A stretch of 48,232 nucleotides of DNA, from contig JAFRXM010000018.1 in assembly GCA_017443515.1 (NCBI GenBank), positions 1-48,232 on the forward strand, written 5' to 3'. The first letter of the stretch is position 1. Each line of letters begins with the position of its first letter. The stretch is from Bacillota bacterium. GTDB lineage: Bacteria > Bacillota > Clostridia > Peptostreptococcales > Anaerovoracaceae. Made by a program: the position numbers and the translations under genes. Under the pieces are notes generated by a model that saw nothing but the letters and a program-made list of their open reading frames with translations, was not told the DNA's origin and did not search any database. Shown here piece after piece: positions 16,029-24,274 of the stretch.

Positions 16029-17105
16029 ATGAAGACATTAACTAAGGTCATAGCAGCGCTTCTTTGCGTAGTTATGGTATTCGGACTGGCTGCTTGCGGA
16101 GGCGGATCTACTCCGGCTAACAACACTCCCGCAAACAACACCACTCCGGCCAACAACGCTTCAAACGACACGCCGCCCGTTAAGGCTATCGTTCTGAAGG
16201 CATCTTCACCGGCAGCTCAGGACGCAGCGTGGGGCCTTGCGCTCCAGCGCATGGCTGATTCCATCAAGGAGAAGACCGGCGGAAGATATCAGGTAGACGT
16301 TTACCACAAGGCAGCCCTCTCCGAGAACTCCGAGAAGGTCATGACCGAGCAGGTATACACCGGCAACCTGGACATCTGCATCACCCCGGCATCTCTTGCA
16401 GCAAGCATCTGGAGCGCTTTCTCTGTACCGTTCCAGTTCGACAGCCGCGAGCATGTCTACAAGGTCCTCAAGTCAGACATAGTCGCTGACATGTGCAAGA
16501 CCATGGAAGACAAGGGTATGAAGGTCCTCTCCCTCGTAGAGAACGGATACCGCCAGATCACCAACAACAAGCACGAGATCAAGGTCCCCGCTGACACACA
16601 CGACGTCAAGCTCAGAACTCCGCAGGCTAAGTCCAGCATCGCCATCGCGGAAAAGATGGGATTCCAGACCGTAGCCATCAGCGCCGGCGAGCTCTTCCAG
16701 GCACTGCAGCAGGGTACCGCTGACGGCCAGGAGAATGCTCTCAACACCATCTACGACAACAAGTACTACGAAGTCCAGAAGTATCTGACCGTAGTCAACT
16801 ACAACTGGAGCCCGGCTCTGTTCGGCATCAACCTCGACCTGTGGAACAGCCTTTCCGCAGAGGATCAGAAGATCTTCCAGGAAGTATTCACCGAAGTCGC
16901 CGACTGGGCAAACAAGAAGATGGCTGATGAGGACCGTTCCTACATCGACAAGCTCAAGGCTGCCGGAATGCAGGTCTACGAATGCACCCCGGAGGACATA
17001 GCTCTGTGGAAGAAGCAGATGGAAGGATCTGACTCCATCTACTTCGAATCCGTAGGCGAAGAGCTCATGAAGAACTTCACCAAGACCGTAAACGACCTCA
17101 GATAA
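16029..17105 (+). CDS. dctP: TRAP transporter solute-binding lipoprotein (DctP family)
   Basis: A 358-residue exported lipoprotein. Signal: MKTLTKVIAALLCVVMVFGL, then lipobox LAAC with Cys22 as the lipid anchor. A Pro/Asn/Thr-rich linker made of NNTPA-type repeats follows to about residue 50. The DctP fold begins LKASSPAAQDAAWGLALQRM, with the conserved helix region ending LRTPQAKSSIAIAEKMG and the segment FQALQQGTADGQENALNTIY, which is the signature of the family. It captures an organic acid or related anionic ligand outside the membrane and hands it to DctQM. AAAGGAGG lies about 5 nt before ATG 16029. The ligand is not predictable, but a carboxylate is usual. Confidence 0.93.
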   Translation: MKTLTKVIAALLCVVMVFGLAACGGGSTPANNTPANNTTPANNASNDTPPVKAIVLKASSPAAQDAAWGLALQRMADSIKEKTGGRYQVDVYHKAALSENSEKVMTEQVYTGNLDICITPASLAASIWSAFSVPFQFDSREHVYKVLKSDIVADMCKTMEDKGMKVLSLVENGYRQITNNKHEIKVPADTHDVKLRTPQAKSSIAIAEKMGFQTVAISAGELFQALQQGTADGQENALNTIYDNKYYEVQKYLTVVNYNWSPALFGINLDLWNSLSAEDQKIFQEVFTEVADWANKKMADEDRSYIDKLKAAGMQVYECTPEDIALWKKQMEGSDSIYFESVGEELMKNFTKTVNDLR

Positions 17106-17135
17106 ACCGGAAAGGGCTTTATCCGGAGCAAAACC

Positions 17136-17666
17136 ATGGATGTATTCAGAAAGATCATAGACATCATCAGAAAGATCGAGACTGTGATCCTGGTATTTAT
17201 ACTTGCTGTGATAGTGGTCACCACTTTCCTGCAGGTTATAGGAAGGTTTACGCCGCTTCCGCTTAAGAGCGTGTTCGAGGAGGTAGCTACTTTCTCGTTC
17301 GTGTGGCTCTGCATGATAGGCGGAGGAGCCTGCGCCAGAGAAGGCACTCACATGACGATGGATTTTGTCGTGTCCTATATGCCTGAAAAAGCCAAGAAGT
17401 TCGTAAAACTGCTTGGCGACATATGCGGATGCGGAGTCGGCATAGGCATCATCTACGCTGCGACTCTGCTCATCCCAAGGGTAAAGAGGGCTGGCATGAC
17501 ATCCGCCGTCATGATGCTCCCGATCTGGATACAGAACCTCTCTCTTGCGATAGGAGCTGGTCTGATCCTTCTGTGGTCTCTCATAAATATCGTTGAAGAT
17601 ATTTACGTTATCGCTAAGGGAAAGCCTCTTGGGCTTTACCAGAAGCCCGTGAAGAAGGAGGAATAA
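17136..17666 (+). CDS. dctQ: TRAP transporter small permease (DctQ family)
   Basis: A 176-residue protein with four predicted membrane helices (about residues 15-40, 50-70, 90-115 and 130-155). The conserved DctQ segment is present: RFTPLPLKSVFEEVATFSFVW, followed by GAREGTHMTMDF-like GACAREGTHMTMDFVV. It is the small membrane subunit of the Na+-coupled TRAP system and braces the DctM transport subunit. GGAG precedes ATG 17136. It lies 30 nt after dctP and 3 nt before dctM, and its last codons hold the AAGGAGG for dctM. Confidence 0.9.
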   Translation: MDVFRKIIDIIRKIETVILVFILAVIVVTTFLQVIGRFTPLPLKSVFEEVATFSFVWLCMIGGGACAREGTHMTMDFVVSYMPEKAKKFVKLLGDICGCGVGIGIIYAATLLIPRVKRAGMTSAVMMLPIWIQNLSLAIGAGLILLWSLINIVEDIYVIAKGKPLGLYQKPVKKEE

Positions 17667-17669
17667 GGT

Positions 17670-18965
17670 ATGAACGGTAGTATGGTCGCATTACTGCTCG
17701 TAGTATTCTTTGGCCTCCTGCTTCTTGGAGTACCCATCATATATACCCTCATGGGTTCGGCCATGATCGTGTATATAGTGTACATGCCAAGGAATTTTAC
17801 GACGCTTTACCAGAACATGTACGGCGCGGGCGAGTCGTTCTCGCTGCTGGCCATCCCGCTGTTTATCCTCTCAGGCATGCTGATGTCGGGGGGAGGCATA
17901 AGTAAGCGGCTCATCGACTTCTTCGAGAAGTTGATGGGCTTCATGAGCGGCGGTCTGGCAATAGTGGCTATAGTCGCCTGCGTATTCTTCGGAGCTCTGT
18001 CCGGTTCCGCCCCGGCAACGGTAGCGGCTATCGGCGCAATCATGATCCCGACCATGGTGGAGAAGGGCTACGACAAAGCATGGACAGCGGACCTTCTGGC
18101 ATCCACGGGTACTTTAGGCGTAATAATCCCGCCCAGTATACCAATGGTGCTCTTCGGCGTCCTGTCCAACACCTCGGTAACAGGCCTGTTCACAGCCGGT
18201 ATCATTCCCGGCGTGTTCATAGCGCTCTGCTACTGCGTATACTCCTATATCAACTGCAAAAAGAAGGGTATAGGCCTTGCGAAGAAGTATTCCGGAAAAG
18301 AGATCTGGCGCTCCTTCCTGGACGCCATCTGGGCTCTGATAATGCCGATAATCATCCTCGGCGGAATCTATTCCGGACTCTTCACCCCGACAGAGGCCGC
18401 GACGGTCTCCGTAGTATACGCGCTGATAATAGGGCTCTTCGTTTACAAGGAGCTCAAGTTCAAGGTCCTCGGAGGTATCTTCCTCAAGGCTGCCAAGTCC
18501 ACCGCCGCCATAGTGATGATAATCACTACGGCTTCGGCTTTCGCTTCGGTGCTTACAAGGAACAACATCCCGACCATAGTGGCCAACTGGATCACCAGCT
18601 TTGCCAAGACACCGGCTGTATTCTGGCTGGCGTTCTCGGTGTTCATGCTCATACTCGGCATGTTCATGTCGGTGTCTCCGGCTCTGGTCATACTGACGCC
18701 AATACTTACGCCTGCGGTAGAGGCTCTGGGTATAAACAAGATCCACTTCGGACTGGTATTCGTTGCATGGATGTGCATAGGTACCATCACTCCGCCGTTC
18801 GGATCGAGCCTCTTCATCACCTGCGGCATAACGGGCATCTCGACAGCCGAATCGTTCAAGAAGGTATGGCCCTTCGTGGCGATATTCGTGGGCGCTGTAA
18901 TAGTGCTCATGGCCTTCCCTGAGATCTCGCTGCTGCTGCCCAGGCTGGCCGGCGTCATCAAGTAG
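17670..18965 (+). CDS. dctM: TRAP transporter large permease (DctM family)
   Basis: A 431-residue polytopic protein with about eleven hydrophobic segments, normal for DctM. Landmarks are LLAIPLFILSGMLMSGGGIS, the GALSGSAPATVAAIGAIMIPTM segment, the STGTLGVIIPPSIPMVLFGV hairpin that forms part of the ion/substrate site, and the late GTITPPFGSSLFI repeat of that motif. It moves the substrate with Na+. The start ATG 17670 is 3 nt after the dctQ stop with AAGGAGG upstream. It is the last gene of the dctPQM unit; a strong terminator follows. Confidence 0.95.
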   Translation: MNGSMVALLLVVFFGLLLLGVPIIYTLMGSAMIVYIVYMPRNFTTLYQNMYGAGESFSLLAIPLFILSGMLMSGGGISKRLIDFFEKLMGFMSGGLAIVAIVACVFFGALSGSAPATVAAIGAIMIPTMVEKGYDKAWTADLLASTGTLGVIIPPSIPMVLFGVLSNTSVTGLFTAGIIPGVFIALCYCVYSYINCKKKGIGLAKKYSGKEIWRSFLDAIWALIMPIIILGGIYSGLFTPTEAATVSVVYALIIGLFVYKELKFKVLGGIFLKAAKSTAAIVMIITTASAFASVLTRNNIPTIVANWITSFAKTPAVFWLAFSVFMLILGMFMSVSPALVILTPILTPAVEALGINKIHFGLVFVAWMCIGTITPPFGSSLFITCGITGISTAESFKKVWPFVAIFVGAVIVLMAFPEISLLLPRLAGVIK

Positions 18966-18992
18966 AAATACAGATAAAACCTCTCAAAATGC

Positions 18993-19037
18993 AAAAAGAA
19001 AATGGCCTTCGGAACTTATCCGGAGGTCTTTTCTTTT
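18993..19037 (+). terminator. Terminator after dctPQM
   Basis: GGCCTTCGG (19004-19012) pairs with CCGGAGGTC (19020-19028) with two wobbles, extended by an A-rich/T-rich outer pair (18993-19002 with 19029-19037). Confidence 0.88.
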
Positions 19038-19051
19038 GTGCGCAGAGCAGA

Positions 19052-19057
19052 TATAAT
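19052..19057 (+). promoter_or_regulatory. Possible -10 element for the GPH symporter gene
   Basis: TATAAT at 19052-19057 lies 46 nt before the ATG at 19104. No good -35 stands 16-18 nt upstream, because that position is taken by the T run of the terminator, so support is partial. Confidence 0.35.
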
Positions 19058-19103
19058 AGGAGCAGAAACAAGCGGCTGTTCCGCCGCGCAAAAGGAGCAG
19101 AAC

Positions 19104-20567
19104 ATGGATGAAAAACAGATAAGAAAACGCAATCTCTGGTACTTCCCGCTGGGAACAGTAGGCCGCGATATGGTCTACGTACTGATAACCAACTACCTGC
19201 TGATATTCGCGATGTTCACCAGGGAACTCACCAATCCCCAGCTGGCCGCGATCTCGGCTATCATGGTAGCGGCGAGGATATTCGACGGGCTCAACGATCC
19301 GATCATGGGCAACATCATCGAGCGCACACGCACCAGGTGGGGCAAGTTCAAGCCGTGGCTTCTTGCCGGCGCGCTCTCCACGACTCTGGTGATAATATTC
19401 CTCTTCAACAACAGCCTGCAAGGCTGGCCGTTCATCTGGGCGTTCGGGGTCTGCTACTTCCTGTTCAGCATCACCTACACCATGAACGATATTTCGTACT
19501 GGGGCATGATCCCGGCTCTTGGCAGCGACGCCAACGCCAGGAACCAGTTCACATCCAGGGCTACTCTGTTTGCCGGAATAGGCAGCACCCTGGCATCCAT
19601 GCTGATACCTATGCTTACCGCAGGCGCCATGACCCTGGGCGGAAACACCAGGACAGCTTACGGCATTATAGCCATCATCATAGGTATTCTGGCTCCGGTC
19701 TTCCTGCTCTTTACACTGCTTGGCGTACGCGAGAACCGTGACGACATGGCTACCAAGCCGCAGCCTCTCAGCTTTAAGAAGATAATCTCCACTATCACCG
19801 GTAACGACCAGCTGCTTTGGATAGCTCTGTGCTTTCTCATCCAGCAGATAGGGAACAACATCATCCTCGGCGGCCTTGGCTCAACCTATATCTACTTCAG
19901 CTACGGCTACCGCGGCGGGCTGTACTCGCTGTTCTCGACCGTAGGTGTTTCGGTGACGGCTCTTTTGATGATCTTCTACCCGGTCATCACCAGGCATATG
20001 ACCAGAAAGAAACTTATGAAGGTGCTACTGCTGGTGGCGGTGATAGGTTACGTACTGATGATCGCGTCGATGGCGCTTTCGGGTATGGCAGGGTTCTGGG
20101 TTCTTACCATAGGCTACATGCTGGGTAGCTTCGGACAGTATGGTTTCTACCTGATAATGATGATATCCATACTCAATACCGTCGAGTACAACGAATACAA
20201 GCGCGGCACCAGGGATGAAGCGATAATCGCTTCATTAAGGCCCTTCCTGACAAAGCTCGGAAGCGCCATCTCCGTACTTGCGACATCTCTCACATTCATG
20301 ATCTTCCGCGTGAACAGCATCACGAATCAGATCTCCGCGCTGGAGAACGCGGCAAACGCCGGAAATATTATAGAGGAGCAGAAACTCGCTCAGATCGACG
20401 CTGTCCTTGCCGGGGTGGAGAAGGGCCAGACCACCGGATTGCTGCTGGTCATGGTCATCCTCTCCTGCGTTATGCTCTGCATATCGTTCTTCATCTACCA
20501 GAAGCGATACAAGATAGACGAAACCGAATACGACCGCATATGCGCCGAGCTCGCCGCAAGGAAATAA
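19104..20567 (+). CDS. GPH-family (glycoside-pentoside-hexuronide) cation symporter
   Basis: A 487-residue MFS-type protein with twelve hydrophobic segments. The GPH signature is in the first third: AARIFDGLNDPIMGNIIERT followed by RWGKFKPWLL, which matches the DxxxDPxxG...RxxWGKFRPW pattern. Later there is the YNEYKRGTRDEA loop (typically NxYGTR/KGxRxE) before helices 10-12. GPH proteins import sugars, glycosides or uronides with H+ or Na+. ATG 19104 is chosen because AAAGGAG lies 6 nt upstream and the hydrophilic start and first helix follow; the open frame upstream (from 19002) crosses a terminator. The substrate is unknown; the neighbours are the TRAP system and a cyclase-family hydrolase. 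Confidence 0.88.
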   Translation: MDEKQIRKRNLWYFPLGTVGRDMVYVLITNYLLIFAMFTRELTNPQLAAISAIMVAARIFDGLNDPIMGNIIERTRTRWGKFKPWLLAGALSTTLVIIFLFNNSLQGWPFIWAFGVCYFLFSITYTMNDISYWGMIPALGSDANARNQFTSRATLFAGIGSTLASMLIPMLTAGAMTLGGNTRTAYGIIAIIIGILAPVFLLFTLLGVRENRDDMATKPQPLSFKKIISTITGNDQLLWIALCFLIQQIGNNIILGGLGSTYIYFSYGYRGGLYSLFSTVGVSVTALLMIFYPVITRHMTRKKLMKVLLLVAVIGYVLMIASMALSGMAGFWVLTIGYMLGSFGQYGFYLIMMISILNTVEYNEYKRGTRDEAIIASLRPFLTKLGSAISVLATSLTFMIFRVNSITNQISALENAANAGNIIEEQKLAQIDAVLAGVEKGQTTGLLLVMVILSCVMLCISFFIYQKRYKIDETEYDRICAELAARK

Positions 20568-20590
20568 GGGACGGTCTTAACGCAAACAAA

Positions 20591-20621
20591 AGGGCCCTGG
20601 TAAGAACCAGGGTCCTTGTTT
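20591..20621. terminator. Bidirectional terminator between convergent genes
   Basis: AGGGCCCTGGT (20591-20601) pairs with ACCAGGGTCCT (20606-20616), one wobble, around AAGA, with TTGTTT on one side and an A run (AAACAAA) on the other. It can serve both the GPH gene and the cyclase gene. Confidence 0.9.
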
Positions 20622-20643
20622 ATTGGTCTTGTTGCAGGGGGCG

Positions 20644-21396
20644 CTACTCTGTGATCGCCCAGACGCGGACGGGAAGGCCGGTGGCGCCTTCAAAGCGCGG
20701 CCATGCGGCAAACAGCACCGCGCCGGCAGGAGCTACCTTGTCCAGGTTGCACATCACTTCTATCTGAAGCTTGCCCTGCTGCAGGACGTAGCGCTCGCAG
20801 GCGAGATCCTCTGCCTTGGCAGCTTCTTTGGAAGCGTCGGTGTCCAGAGCTTCGTGACCGTTGGCCGCAGCGTTGCGGACTTCGTAGATGTATTTAAGAG
20901 CATCGAGCGACCAGCCCGGGAAGTTCTCGCTGCCGTCTTCGGCTATACCGGAGAGCTTGTTCATGTCGGGCCAGTTCTTGTACCAGTCGGTGCGCAGCGC
21001 TACGAAAGCTCCGTCGGGGATGGGGCCGTACTTGGCTTCGTATTCCTTTATGTCTTCAGAGGTCGCGGCGTAGGTAGGATCTTTTGCGACCTTCGGAGTG
21101 ATGTCTATGACGCAAAGCGGCCAGACTCCGTTTTCGACCCCGAACTTCTCGGAGAGGTCTGCTCCTTTGATGAAGTGGCCCGGGAAATCGATGTGTGTTC
21201 CGAACTGGCCAGGGAATTTGAAGGTCTGGATGAGGCATTCCAGCATGGGGTTGCCCCAGTCGAAGACTGTCTTTGACAGCTCTACGCTGCCCTCGGGGAT
21301 TCCGGCCCAGTAGGGGCTGCTGTTGTTCATGGAGTGCGAAAGCTCCACCCATTTGAGTTTCTTTGCGCCTTCAAGCGCGTCCCACAGTTTGTACAT
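20644..21396 (-). CDS. Cyclase-family metal-dependent hydrolase (kynurenine-formamidase-like fold)
   Basis: A 250-residue cytoplasmic protein. The metal-site motif is GQFGTHIDFPGHF (about residues 64-76), matching the cyclase family pattern HxGTHxDxPxH except that Gln stands in place of the first His. Other family segments are VELSHSMNNSSPYW near the start and GAFVALRTDWYKNW in the middle. Members hydrolyse amides or lactam-like rings (arylformamides, isatin) or are of unknown activity. AAAGGAGG lies 4 nt before the ATG, a short spacing. The gene is convergent with the GPH gene and divergent from the Suv3-like helicase. Placement beside TRAP and GPH transporters suggests use of an imported compound; this is inference. 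Confidence 0.8.
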   Translation of the reverse strand: MYKLWDALEGAKKLKWVELSHSMNNSSPYWAGIPEGSVELSKTVFDWGNPMLECLIQTFKFPGQFGTHIDFPGHFIKGADLSEKFGVENGVWPLCVIDITPKVAKDPTYAATSEDIKEYEAKYGPIPDGAFVALRTDWYKNWPDMNKLSGIAEDGSENFPGWSLDALKYIYEVRNAAANGHEALDTDASKEAAKAEDLACERYVLQQGKLQIEVMCNLDKVAPAGAVLFAAWPRFEGATGLPVRVWAITE

Positions 21397-21439
21397 GATG
21401 CCTCCTTTGCATACGGCTTGTTATTTGTTTGACGCTGAC

Positions 21440-21469
21440 AGTATAACACGTTTTTTGTACGGATGACAA
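21440..21469 (-). promoter_or_regulatory. Promoter of the cyclase-family gene
   Basis: On the minus strand TTGTCA (21464-21469) and TATACT (21440-21445) are 18 nt apart. The leader is about 37 nt and contains AAAGGAGG. Confidence 0.7.
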
Positions 21470-21492
21470 GAGCTTCAGTGAATAACTATATC

Positions 21493-21521
21493 TTGAGTGC
21501 TGTGTGCTTTCTTGGTATAAT
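21493..21521 (+). promoter_or_regulatory. Extended -10 promoter giving a leaderless helicase mRNA
   Basis: TTGAGT (21493-21498), a 17-nt spacer and TATAAT (21516-21521) with TGG just before it (extended -10). The expected first base is 21528, one base before the ATG at 21529, and no ribosome binding site exists between them. Confidence 0.75.
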
Positions 21522-21528
21522 ATATAGT

Positions 21529-24018
21529 ATGTATGAGGCTATAACTGAAAAAACAGAAGAAATACGGCAGCTGCTTGACCGTTACGACCAGGCGGACCTG
21601 GCAGCCTCGGAGGATACCGCCCAGCAGCTCGCAAAACTGGACAGCTGCGGTCCGGGGAATAATCCTGCTTTAGAACAGTACCTTTCCGAGCGCACCGCGG
21701 TGGCAAAGGATTCCGCACGTTCCAAAGCGATACTGCAGATCCTGGGTACAGGAAACATGCCTAAGAAGGCCGCTGCGGACATGGCTGCAGAAGACCCGCA
21801 GTTCCCGGCGCTTTTCGACAAGTTCTTTAAGAGCAGCAGGGAATTCCAGAGGCTCTGCGGCATCAGCTGCGCTGCGGATCTTTCCGGCACGGAGCGTGAA
21901 CGCTACGAGCAGATATTCATAAAGGATTTTGCGCCGCAGGCTGTAAAACAGCGCAGCCACCTCAAAAATCAGATCAAAAAAGCCTGCCACGAGCTGGCGG
22001 ACCTGATCGATATACGCGGCCTGGTGCGCGAGAGCCGCAGCGCAGTCATAGGCGCCATGGAAGCCGACATAGAGCGCTTCTTCCGCACCACGGACGTCAC
22101 CGTCCACAACCTTACTACTATCAACACCCGCAATTTCGACTCGTATGTAAGCAGCTTTGTTAGCCGCGGCCAGGGAACGCTGCACTTTTTCCACGCGCGC
22201 TCCATAGTATTCGAGGGCGGGATCAAGCCCCTGGATTACGTCATGGGGGTCGTGCTTAAAAACGCGGATCAGCACCTTCTGGACGGAATATCGTTCCTTG
22301 TGGAGGTGGACCGCAGGCAGGGCACAAAGTACGTAAACTGGCTGACGCAGGCTGTGGAGGGCAAAAAGTCCGTAGGCAACGCGGAGCTTGCGCAGGTGGC
22401 CGATAAGTTCACCCGCGAGCGCATAGTGCAGCTGCTTTCTGAAAACCCCACGTACTCTTCGATCTTCGAGCTCAACCGCGTGCGCATAGCCCGCGAAGCC
22501 AGGGTAAAGCGCGGCCTTCTGGACGCCATACCGCGCAGCTATCCGGAGCTGTTCCCGCTTGCGCGCGCCATGTTCCGCCATTTCGTGCTGCACATAGGCC
22601 CCACCAACAGCGGCAAGAGTTACGACGCCATAGAAGCCCTAAAACACGCCGACAGCGGTATATATCTTGCGCCGCTGAGGCTGCTCGCATACGAAAAGTA
22701 CGAGGAACTGAACGAGGCCGGTTGCCTGTGCAGCCTCAAGACAGGCGAGGAACAGGTCTACGTTAGGGACGCCCGCCTGCAGAGCTCCACCATAGAGATG
22801 CTGGACTTCATGAAGCAGTACGAGGTGGCGGTCATAGACGAAGCCCAGATGATAGCCGACCCGCAGCGCGGCAGTTCCTGGACCATGGCCATACTGGGCG
22901 TGCAGGCCCGCACCATACACGTGTGCCTTGCACCTGAAGCCGAAGAGGCGGTCTGCGCCATGATAAACGCCTGCGACGACACTTACGAGATAGTGCGCCA
23001 CAAGCGCTTCGTGCCGCTTCATTACGAAGAGGATTCGCCTGTGGTCTTTCCGGCAAGGGTGGAGCGCGGCACGGCCTTCATAGTGTTTACCCGCCGCGAC
23101 GTGCACGCTGTTGCAGGAGAACTGCAGAGGGCTGGCTACCGCTGCAGCGTCATCTACGGGGCTCTGCCCTATGATGTGCGCCGCAACGAGGTGAAGCGCT
23201 ACATGGCCGGCGAGACCGACATAGTAGTCGCGACCGACGCCATAGGCATGGGCCTCAACCTTCCGATAAAGCGTATAGTTTTTTTAAGAGTCTGGAAGTT
23301 CGACGGCATAGAAAAGCGCGAGCTCGTGCCCACCGAGATAAAGCAGATCGCGGGCCGGGCAGGGCGCTACGGCATGTTCGACGAAGGCCTGGTAAGTTCT
23401 GAGGAGGATCCCAGGCTTGTGCGCCGCAGCCTGGACGCCGTGCTTCCTCAGATCAAAGAAGCCCGCATAGGCTTCCCGTTCTCCCTTATAGGCATAGACG
23501 GTACCGCTTCGCAGCTAATGAAGAAATGGTGCGAGATAGAGCCAAAGCCCGGTTTTGAGGTGGCGGATCTTTCGCGCGAGATAGGCCTGGCCGAAGAGCT
23601 TGAGCGCGAGTCCGATGACAAGACCCTGGTCTACACCTTCGTAATGTTCCCGTTCGACGACAAAAACCGCGAGCTCAAGGACATCTGGTACAAGCTGTTC
23701 CGCACCGAGAACAGAGGCCGCAAGCGCAGGTTCATGGAGTACCTGCCGGCCGAGCCTGACGAGGGCGTATCCCTGGAGCAACTGGAGCTGGAGTTTAAGA
23801 TCTGCGATCTCCTGTACCATTACGCCGACGCGTTCGTGGAAAAAGGTACCGGCGCGCTGCAGGAGATAAGCATACGCAAGAACCAGATCTCCGAGACCAT
23901 AATGGAAAAGCTTTCAAACGAACGCCTCAAGATGCGCAGCTGCCGCATCTGCGGCCGCCCGCTGCCGTTCCACAACAAGTACGACATCTGCCCGCGCTGC
24001 TACCGCGAGAGAAAATAG
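21529..24018 (+). CDS. Suv3-like DExH RNA helicase with C-terminal zinc ribbon
   Basis: An 829-residue superfamily 2 helicase. Residues 1-345 are helical and charged with no motif I recognise. The core starts HIGPTNSGKSYDAIEAL (Walker A at about 357-364), followed by GIYLAPLRLLAYEKYEEL, the pattern seen in mitochondrial Suv3. Motif II is DEAQ (437-440). Motifs V and VI are ATDAIGMGLNLPIKRIVF and QIAGRAGRYG (606-615). The C-terminus has CRIC (805-808) and CPRC (821-824), a likely zinc ribbon. Suv3 unwinds RNA for degradation; a role in RNA turnover is therefore likely. ATG 21529 is chosen because the promoter overlaps all upstream codons of the open frame (which reaches 21463). The gene is a single unit ended by a structured repeat. 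Confidence 0.85.
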   Translation: MYEAITEKTEEIRQLLDRYDQADLAASEDTAQQLAKLDSCGPGNNPALEQYLSERTAVAKDSARSKAILQILGTGNMPKKAAADMAAEDPQFPALFDKFFKSSREFQRLCGISCAADLSGTERERYEQIFIKDFAPQAVKQRSHLKNQIKKACHELADLIDIRGLVRESRSAVIGAMEADIERFFRTTDVTVHNLTTINTRNFDSYVSSFVSRGQGTLHFFHARSIVFEGGIKPLDYVMGVVLKNADQHLLDGISFLVEVDRRQGTKYVNWLTQAVEGKKSVGNAELAQVADKFTRERIVQLLSENPTYSSIFELNRVRIAREARVKRGLLDAIPRSYPELFPLARAMFRHFVLHIGPTNSGKSYDAIEALKHADSGIYLAPLRLLAYEKYEELNEAGCLCSLKTGEEQVYVRDARLQSSTIEMLDFMKQYEVAVIDEAQMIADPQRGSSWTMAILGVQARTIHVCLAPEAEEAVCAMINACDDTYEIVRHKRFVPLHYEEDSPVVFPARVERGTAFIVFTRRDVHAVAGELQRAGYRCSVIYGALPYDVRRNEVKRYMAGETDIVVATDAIGMGLNLPIKRIVFLRVWKFDGIEKRELVPTEIKQIAGRAGRYGMFDEGLVSSEEDPRLVRRSLDAVLPQIKEARIGFPFSLIGIDGTASQLMKKWCEIEPKPGFEVADLSREIGLAEELERESDDKTLVYTFVMFPFDDKNRELKDIWYKLFRTENRGRKRRFMEYLPAEPDEGVSLEQLELEFKICDLLYHYADAFVEKGTGALQEISIRKNQISETIMEKLSNERLKMRSCRICGRPLPFHNKYDICPRCYRERK

Positions 24019-24167
24019 ATGACAGGGCTGAGACGCTGAGCTACAGTGCTCTTCGTCTCACCGCTCTTTGATCTCATCGAGCCTTCCTGTTGTCAGGCCC
24101 GCTTCAATCAAGCGCTAGCCCGAGTTCGCCTGCAGAACACTGTAGCTCAGCGTCTCAGCCCTGTCAT
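24019..24167. repeat. 149-bp structured element with perfect 30-bp terminal inverted repeats
   Basis: Positions 24019-24048 are the exact reverse complement of 24138-24167 (30 of 30); the outer end reads ATGACAGGGCTGAGACG. The 89-nt interior holds further small hairpins: CTC-ATC-GAG, CCTG-TTGT-CAGG (24086-24097) and CGCTT-CAATC-AAGCG (24100-24114). The left arm can also fold on its own with TGAGACG/CGTCTCA and GAGC/GCTC. It begins directly after the helicase stop codon. It has no ORF of its own. It could be a MITE-type element, a structured RNA or a large bidirectional terminator; the first bases TGACAGGG match those of the REP-like repeats. Confidence 0.75.
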
Positions 24168-24176
24168 TACTTCTTC

Positions 24177-24205
24177 TTGTCATTCAGCAGCAATGCGTGT
24201 ATAAT
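24177..24205 (+). promoter_or_regulatory. Promoter of the small HTH-like gene
   Basis: TTGTCA (24177-24182), a 17-nt spacer and TATAAT (24200-24205), beginning 10 nt after the structured element. The leader of about 63 nt contains a small GGGC/GCCC hairpin at about 24215-24230 and AAGGG before the ATG. Confidence 0.82.
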
Positions 24206-24274
24206 TATAAAAAGGGCGGGAAGCTGCCCGGATTTTGGCGTATACTATTCGCATTTATATGAAAAAGGGTCATA

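Noticed and set aside
21463-21528. N-terminal extension of the Suv3-like helicase to ATG 21463
   Set aside because: These codons contain the -35 and -10 of a very good promoter, so they would be upstream of the transcript; no ribosome site precedes 21463.
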